Positions 60,263 through 64,000 of a stretch of 64,000 nt of DNA are shown one piece after another; position 1 is the first letter of the stretch; each line of letters opens with the position of its first letter. The notes under the pieces are model-generated. The model was not told where the DNA came from and did no database searches. It was given only the letters and a program-made list of their open reading frames with translations. The stretch comes from Ostreococcus mediterraneus (Eukaryota; Chlorophyta; Mamiellophyceae; Mamiellales; Bathycoccaceae). The stretch spans positions 224,898 to 288,897 of the forward strand of contig WMKK01000018.1 of NCBI GenBank assembly GCA_012295225.1, read 5' to 3'. The translations under genes were made by a program, and so were the position numbers.

Positions 60263-61906
60263 CTAGTTGAGGTCAAATGCGAAGACCACGGCGGCGTGGT
60301 CGCTCGGGAAGCGAGCGTTTGGGAACATGGAGCCGGCGTCGTACGACGTCGTAAAGGATGTGAAATCTACTGAGTTGATGCGCTCGAGGACGCGAACGGC
60401 TATTGGCGTAGACGTCCGGATCAAAATATGGTCTTTGGGGTGTCGATCGGTCAAGATGTGCGTTTCAGCGTCGGCAAGTGGGACAGCTTTGTTGAGCTGG
60501 GCTTGGAGGAACGTTCGCGCGCTAAACGTGGTGTGCGCGCTTTCGACATCAATGTTTGCGAGTGTCCAGCACGCCTCGAACGAAGTCGAGGCTTTCAAGT
60601 AGTCGATGAAGTCTACAACACCTTGTTTCTTGCCATCCTTGTGGAAAGAGTGTGTGTTGGCATCCATACCAAAGACGCACACGTCCACAGCGTTACTCGC
60701 ATCTGCACAAAATGCATCCACCGCAGACGTAATATGTTTCGTTTGAAGCCCATCGGTATCGCCATGGAATGAAGCGAACACATAGTTCTTACCATCTGAT
60801 GCACCGGTGGCGACAAAAGCACAAAAGTCACCCTTGGAAAGCGACGCCGAGCGTTCGCCCATGAGCCTCAATACGTCGCTCGTTACTTCTCGGGGTGTTG
60901 CATTACCATTCGTGAACGACTTTGACATCAGCACGATAGAATTTTGGTCGCGCTTTGGATCCATATCACTTGGGCAGCATACGTCATACGCAGCGCCGAT
61001 GTCTTCACGTGCGCGCAACGCGTCCGCAAACGCTGAGCCAACTTCTTGTAAAAAGCACACTCGCGTAGCGTCACCATCGTGCACGTCGCGCAACAAGCTC
61101 GTCGTCACGACATCCAGCGTTCGGGACATTTTGTGTTTCACCAAATTTTCGTACAATTCAGCGCGAATATTCTGCCAAACGTCAAAGCTACCAGCCGCGA
61201 GTGTTGCGATGCGAACCAACGCCGCGTCAAACGCCGCCAAGAAAAAAACCTGCAATCCAACGCCCAATTCTTCTTCTTCTTCGCTCACTGCAGGATACTT
61301 GGCCTTTTTAATAGGTGTCAACATCTCCACCATCGCTCGTTCGCGTCCACCTACGACGACACGAGTATCAAACATGTACGCCACCCACGCGTCCCACCAC
61401 GCGCCTTCATCCGCAAACCGCCCGTCGTAACAATTAATCACCGTCGGTCGGCACACCGTGCGCCTATTCACGATCCCAGAACTATCATCACCACGCATTT
61501 CCACATTAACCGTATTCGTCACGCGATCAGGCATCGAACATAACCGCTTGGCGCCGACATCGACGTCGCGCAGATACGCCCGCGTCGACCGTCCGCGCGC
61601 GTAGCTCACATAATACTCCCGGCACCGCTCCGCGCGCACATCGCACAATCCGGCGCGATTCAGCTTGTCCACGAGCACATCGAGCATATCTGCGCGCAAG
61701 ACGTCGTCGAGCAACGGTGCGCGCTCGTCTGTGTCGTCCCTGAGCGCGCGCTCCACGCCTCGCATAAAGTTTGAGTAGCTCGCATCTCCATCCTCTCCCT
61801 CTGACGCCGCGCGCGCATCGGGCGCGGCCGAACTCGACGCGTAGTACTCGAAAGGATTGTTGTTAATCGCCGCGATGTTCCACGTCGATGTCGCGAACGA
61901 TGGCAT
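60263..61906 (-). CDS. Endonuclease/exonuclease/phosphatase-fold protein
   Basis: A 547-residue protein from MPSFATSTWNIAAINNNPFE. The opening STWNIAAINNNPFEY is the first strand of a DNase-I-like fold with its Asn. FLQEVGSAF supplies the metal-binding Glu, VFGMDANTH the central D-x-N catalytic pair, and FPSDHAAVVFAF the terminal Asp-His of this superfamily. A long insert of about 250 residues separates the first strand from the Glu. The substrate (inositol phosphate, nucleic acid or other) cannot be decided from the motifs. The frame extends upstream to 61984, but the NNNPF-containing start is more family-like. It is divergent from the DTW gene. Confidence 0.85.
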   Translation of the reverse strand: MPSFATSTWNIAAINNNPFEYYASSSAAPDARAASEGEDGDASYSNFMRGVERALRDDTDERAPLLDDVLRADMLDVLVDKLNRAGLCDVRAERCREYYVSYARGRSTRAYLRDVDVGAKRLCSMPDRVTNTVNVEMRGDDSSGIVNRRTVCRPTVINCYDGRFADEGAWWDAWVAYMFDTRVVVGGRERAMVEMLTPIKKAKYPAVSEEEEELGVGLQVFFLAAFDAALVRIATLAAGSFDVWQNIRAELYENLVKHKMSRTLDVVTTSLLRDVHDGDATRVCFLQEVGSAFADALRAREDIGAAYDVCCPSDMDPKRDQNSIVLMSKSFTNGNATPREVTSDVLRLMGERSASLSKGDFCAFVATGASDGKNYVFASFHGDTDGLQTKHITSAVDAFCADASNAVDVCVFGMDANTHSFHKDGKKQGVVDFIDYLKASTSFEACWTLANIDVESAHTTFSARTFLQAQLNKAVPLADAETHILTDRHPKDHILIRTSTPIAVRVLERINSVDFTSFTTSYDAGSMFPNARFPSDHAAVVFAFDLN

Positions 61907-62180
61907 GGCGGCGGTGGCGGCGCCCGAGGCGAGCACTGACGCGTCCCAACCGCACTCCGACGCGCTTTGGCGGTCGCCGCGCACCCGGCGACCGCGTGCG
62001 GCGATGCGGGCGCGCGCCGCGCGGTGTTGCGCGTCATCGCTTCGCCCGCCGGCGTCGCGGACGACGGCGCGCGGGCGTTGGAGCGCGCGAAAGGGAGGCG
62101 TCAGCGGGTGCAGTGGGTCATCGGCGGAAGTGACGGCGGAGCCATGCGCGCGGCTCGGCGCACGGCGCGCAACAAAGACG

Positions 62181-62921
62181 ATGGCAATGATGGACTCTTC
62201 ATACGCCGACGACGACGCCGATGACGGGTATCGTCAGGTGTGCGAGCGATGCCGAAGAGCTCGAGTGGTGTGCGTGTGCTCCGCCGTCGCGCGCGTCTTG
62301 GACGCCGATGGAATCGGCGCCCCGATTCGCCACTCGACAAAGATATTCATTTTACAAGATAGGCATGAATTTCGTCGCGCGCTAGGCTCCGCGGTGTGCT
62401 GCGCGTTGGCGTTGGAGAAGTGCGAGGTGAAGTGGCACGACGTTCGGGACGGCGGCGGCGCCGAGGTGCCGATTCCTGGCGGAACGTTGGAAGGATTGGG
62501 CGTGTTGTGGCCGGACGAGAGCGCGATTGACTTGGACGATTATTGTGCAATGCCAGGAATAAAAGCACCGTTGGATTGTTTGATCGTGCTCGATACCACG
62601 TGGTCGCGGGCAAAGGCGATGTATTACGCGATTCCGTGGCTGGCGCGGGTGCCTAAATACGTCATAAATCCGCGCCGTCGGTCAAATTATCGCATACGTA
62701 AACAGCCGAAGGAATATTGCTTGTCGACGGCTGAATGCGTGGCGCAAGCGCTATCGACGCTTGAGCCAGAGTCACGCGCGCATCTCGTCGCTGATTGCTT
62801 CGATGGGATGATTGACGACCAACTCGAAGCCGAGTCGCGGGCGTTGCGGGCGCCTCGAATGCGCGACAGAACGGGATCGAAGGCTTTACGGCGCGCCCAG
62901 TCAGACGCCACGGTGCATTAA
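62181..62921 (+). CDS. DTW-domain tRNA-uridine aminocarboxypropyltransferase
   Basis: A 246-residue protein from MAMMDSSYADDDADDGYRQV. Family features: an N-terminal zinc-binding Cys group (CERCRRARVVCVC), FILQDRHEFRRALGSA where the family has LxHPxExxR, the name-giving LIVLDTTWSRAKAMYY, and NPRRRSNYRIRKQPKEYCLS, then TAECVAQAL. DTWD1/2 and TapT/TuaA transfer the aminocarboxypropyl group of S-adenosylmethionine to U20 or U47 of tRNA to make acp3U. The frame runs upstream to a Met at 62004, where the added residues are Arg/Ser-rich and could be an organelle leader. That start would be 97 bp from the divergent gene. Confidence 0.88.
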   Translation: MAMMDSSYADDDADDGYRQVCERCRRARVVCVCSAVARVLDADGIGAPIRHSTKIFILQDRHEFRRALGSAVCCALALEKCEVKWHDVRDGGGAEVPIPGGTLEGLGVLWPDESAIDLDDYCAMPGIKAPLDCLIVLDTTWSRAKAMYYAIPWLARVPKYVINPRRRSNYRIRKQPKEYCLSTAECVAQALSTLEPESRAHLVADCFDGMIDDQLEAESRALRAPRMRDRTGSKALRRAQSDATVH

Positions 62922-63145
62922 AACACTCGTAGCGGATTATTGCGTTGTTTTCGTTGTTATAATTGAATCATTTGTTTGTAGACTGACTTTGAAAGCGCTT
63001 GCGCCTCTCGCGAGAGGCCCTCTCGCGAGAGCCTCTTCAAGATGTGAAGCTCATCCTCAGAACTCGCCGCCACTAGTGTTCATCTCGCGCGCACCGCGAA
63101 CGCTCTCGCGCTAACAACGCTCGACGTCACGCACGCGTTCGGACG

Positions 63146-64000
63146 ATGAAGAAAGGCACGTCTCCCGAAGAAATCGGCCTCTTGGGTGAAACCCATCGCG
63201 CAACACCAAACGCCATCGGCGGTGACGATCACACCGACCTCAACGCCGACTCCGGCTCCAAGACGAGCCGGCGAACGAGGAACGTCCTCATCATTGGCTT
63301 AGTCGTCTCTGCGTTGGTTTTTGTCGGAGTGAAGATCGCTCCCGGGACGATGATGAACGCGGAAACGAATCCGGAACGAGAAGCCGAATCCAAGGCGAGC
63401 TCGGCGTTTCTCGACCTCTTTGGCGATGGCTTCTACGAGATTCCCACCACGCGTGAGAAGTCTGTACGTCAAAAAGTTAAGAACACAGCGTTGATGTATG
63501 ATTTCATTCACATTCCCAAGACTGGTGGGTCGTTTTTCAATCAAGTGTTGAAGGCCGCGGATAGGCGGTTGAGCCAAAAGACGGGCGCGGTGGCGTTTCC
63601 TCGCGAAGGTGCGCCGTTTACCAGTTGGGCGACATATCCATTAGTGGATACCACCAAGGAGAACTTCCTTGATACTAGAGAGCGATTTGAGCGACAACAG
63701 CCGGTGGAGTATTTCGGTGTCGATCGATTACGCGAGGCGTACGACTCGGGCGTTCGCATGTTCACCAAGGGTCCGTATGGCATGGGTTTATGCGATGTCA
63801 TCGACGCTCCGTGTGCGTATTTCACTGTCTTGCGCGAGCCGGTGGCGCAATTCCTCAGCCACTACAAGTATTCATGCTTAGCTGGAGCCGAAAATCAGCG
63901 TTTGTGGGATGAGCGCATGAAAACCAAGGGGTCGTGCGATTTGGATTTGCTCGAGTGGTACGATTACTTGGGCGGCGACGCGTGGTTGCAATTACTCGCC
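63146..64000 (+). CDS. Type II membrane sulfotransferase, N-terminal part (3' end outside window)
   Basis: 285 codons from MKKGTSPEEIGLLGETHRAT, still open at the window end. Seen: a cytosolic N terminus of about 50 residues, one span (NVLIIGLVVSALVFVGVKIA), a stem, and a sulfotransferase domain with the PAPS 5'-phosphosulfate loop YDFIHIPKTGGSFFNQVLKA and the 3'-phosphate strand AYFTVLREPVAQFLSHYKYS. The HIPKTGG signature is that of the heparan-2-O/carbohydrate sulfotransferase group, Golgi enzymes that sulfate polysaccharides. The likely substrate is a cell-surface or secreted glycan (inference). Confidence 0.88.
   Translation, partial: MKKGTSPEEIGLLGETHRATPNAIGGDDHTDLNADSGSKTSRRTRNVLIIGLVVSALVFVGVKIAPGTMMNAETNPEREAESKASSAFLDLFGDGFYEIPTTREKSVRQKVKNTALMYDFIHIPKTGGSFFNQVLKAADRRLSQKTGAVAFPREGAPFTSWATYPLVDTTKENFLDTRERFERQQPVEYFGVDRLREAYDSGVRMFTKGPYGMGLCDVIDAPCAYFTVLREPVAQFLSHYKYSCLAGAENQRLWDERMKTKGSCDLDLLEWYDYLGGDAWLQLLA

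Overview
This is nuclear DNA of a picoeukaryotic green alga. It most likely comes from Ostreococcus or a close Mamiellophyceae relative. The evidence is the very high gene density (about 34 genes in 64 kb, mostly single-exon, often 75-300 bp apart), the GC-rich coding sequence, the few short introns with GTRCGT-type donors, and a green-plant gene set: nuclear-encoded plastid ribosomal proteins, a thylakoid lumen pentapeptide protein, a plastid dicarboxylate translocator, S1FA and a NERD1-like protein. Species is inferred from this style and not proven. I see no CRISPR array, no rRNA, no convincing tRNA and no recognisable transposon or viral element.

Layout. 0-13 kb: the 3' part of an MBOAT lysophospholipid acyltransferase, a small mitochondrial protein, EMC8/9, CCDC93, a plastid membrane protein, a two-exon NYN-domain nuclease-like protein, a KH-KH-WW RNA-binding protein, an FG-GAP membrane protein, S1FA, a casein-kinase-1-family kinase and a small plastid protein. 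12.7-19 kb: calmodulin head-to-head with a four-domain voltage-gated cation channel. 19-23.5 kb: tRNA pseudouridine synthase, a FAD-dependent amine-oxidase-like enzyme, an unknown small protein and the lumenal pentapeptide protein. 23.5-26.2 kb: an unusually gene-poor, less GC-rich stretch. 26-35.4 kb: COA3-like protein, plastid L22 (2 exons), dicarboxylate translocator, an NSE2-like SUMO ligase lacking most zinc ligands, WASHC3, plastid L15 (3 exons), ubiquilin and a membrane protein. 35.5-49 kb: an unknown small protein, PIP5-kinase, and then the two most striking genes. One is a predicted fusion of a glycine-betaine-type binding protein, a Calx-beta-like region, an ABC membrane domain and a degenerate ATPase domain. 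The other, facing it tail-to-tail, is a 2,099-residue megaenzyme with the order rhodanese, rhodanese, sulfotransferase, adenylation, carrier, thioester reductase, zinc alcohol dehydrogenase. 49-64 kb: an EB1-like coiled-coil protein, a two-exon DNA-methyltransferase-fold/PWWP protein without the catalytic Pro-Cys, an FF-like protein, two large lineage-specific proteins tail-to-tail (one built of a novel repeat), an endonuclease/phosphatase-fold protein, a DTW-domain tRNA-modifying enzyme and the 5' part of a membrane sulfotransferase.

Functional links. CCDC93 (CCC complex) and WASHC3 (WASH complex) point to endosomal recycling machinery in this tiny cell. Calmodulin and the channel may share a promoter. 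The binding-protein/ABC fusion and the megaenzyme may handle the same small molecule, although this rests only on adjacency and domain content. Six introns were reconstructed from reading-frame continuity and protein-family fit. Every one has a GT donor, an AG acceptor and a CTGAC motif 30-43 nt before the acceptor, which supports the models.
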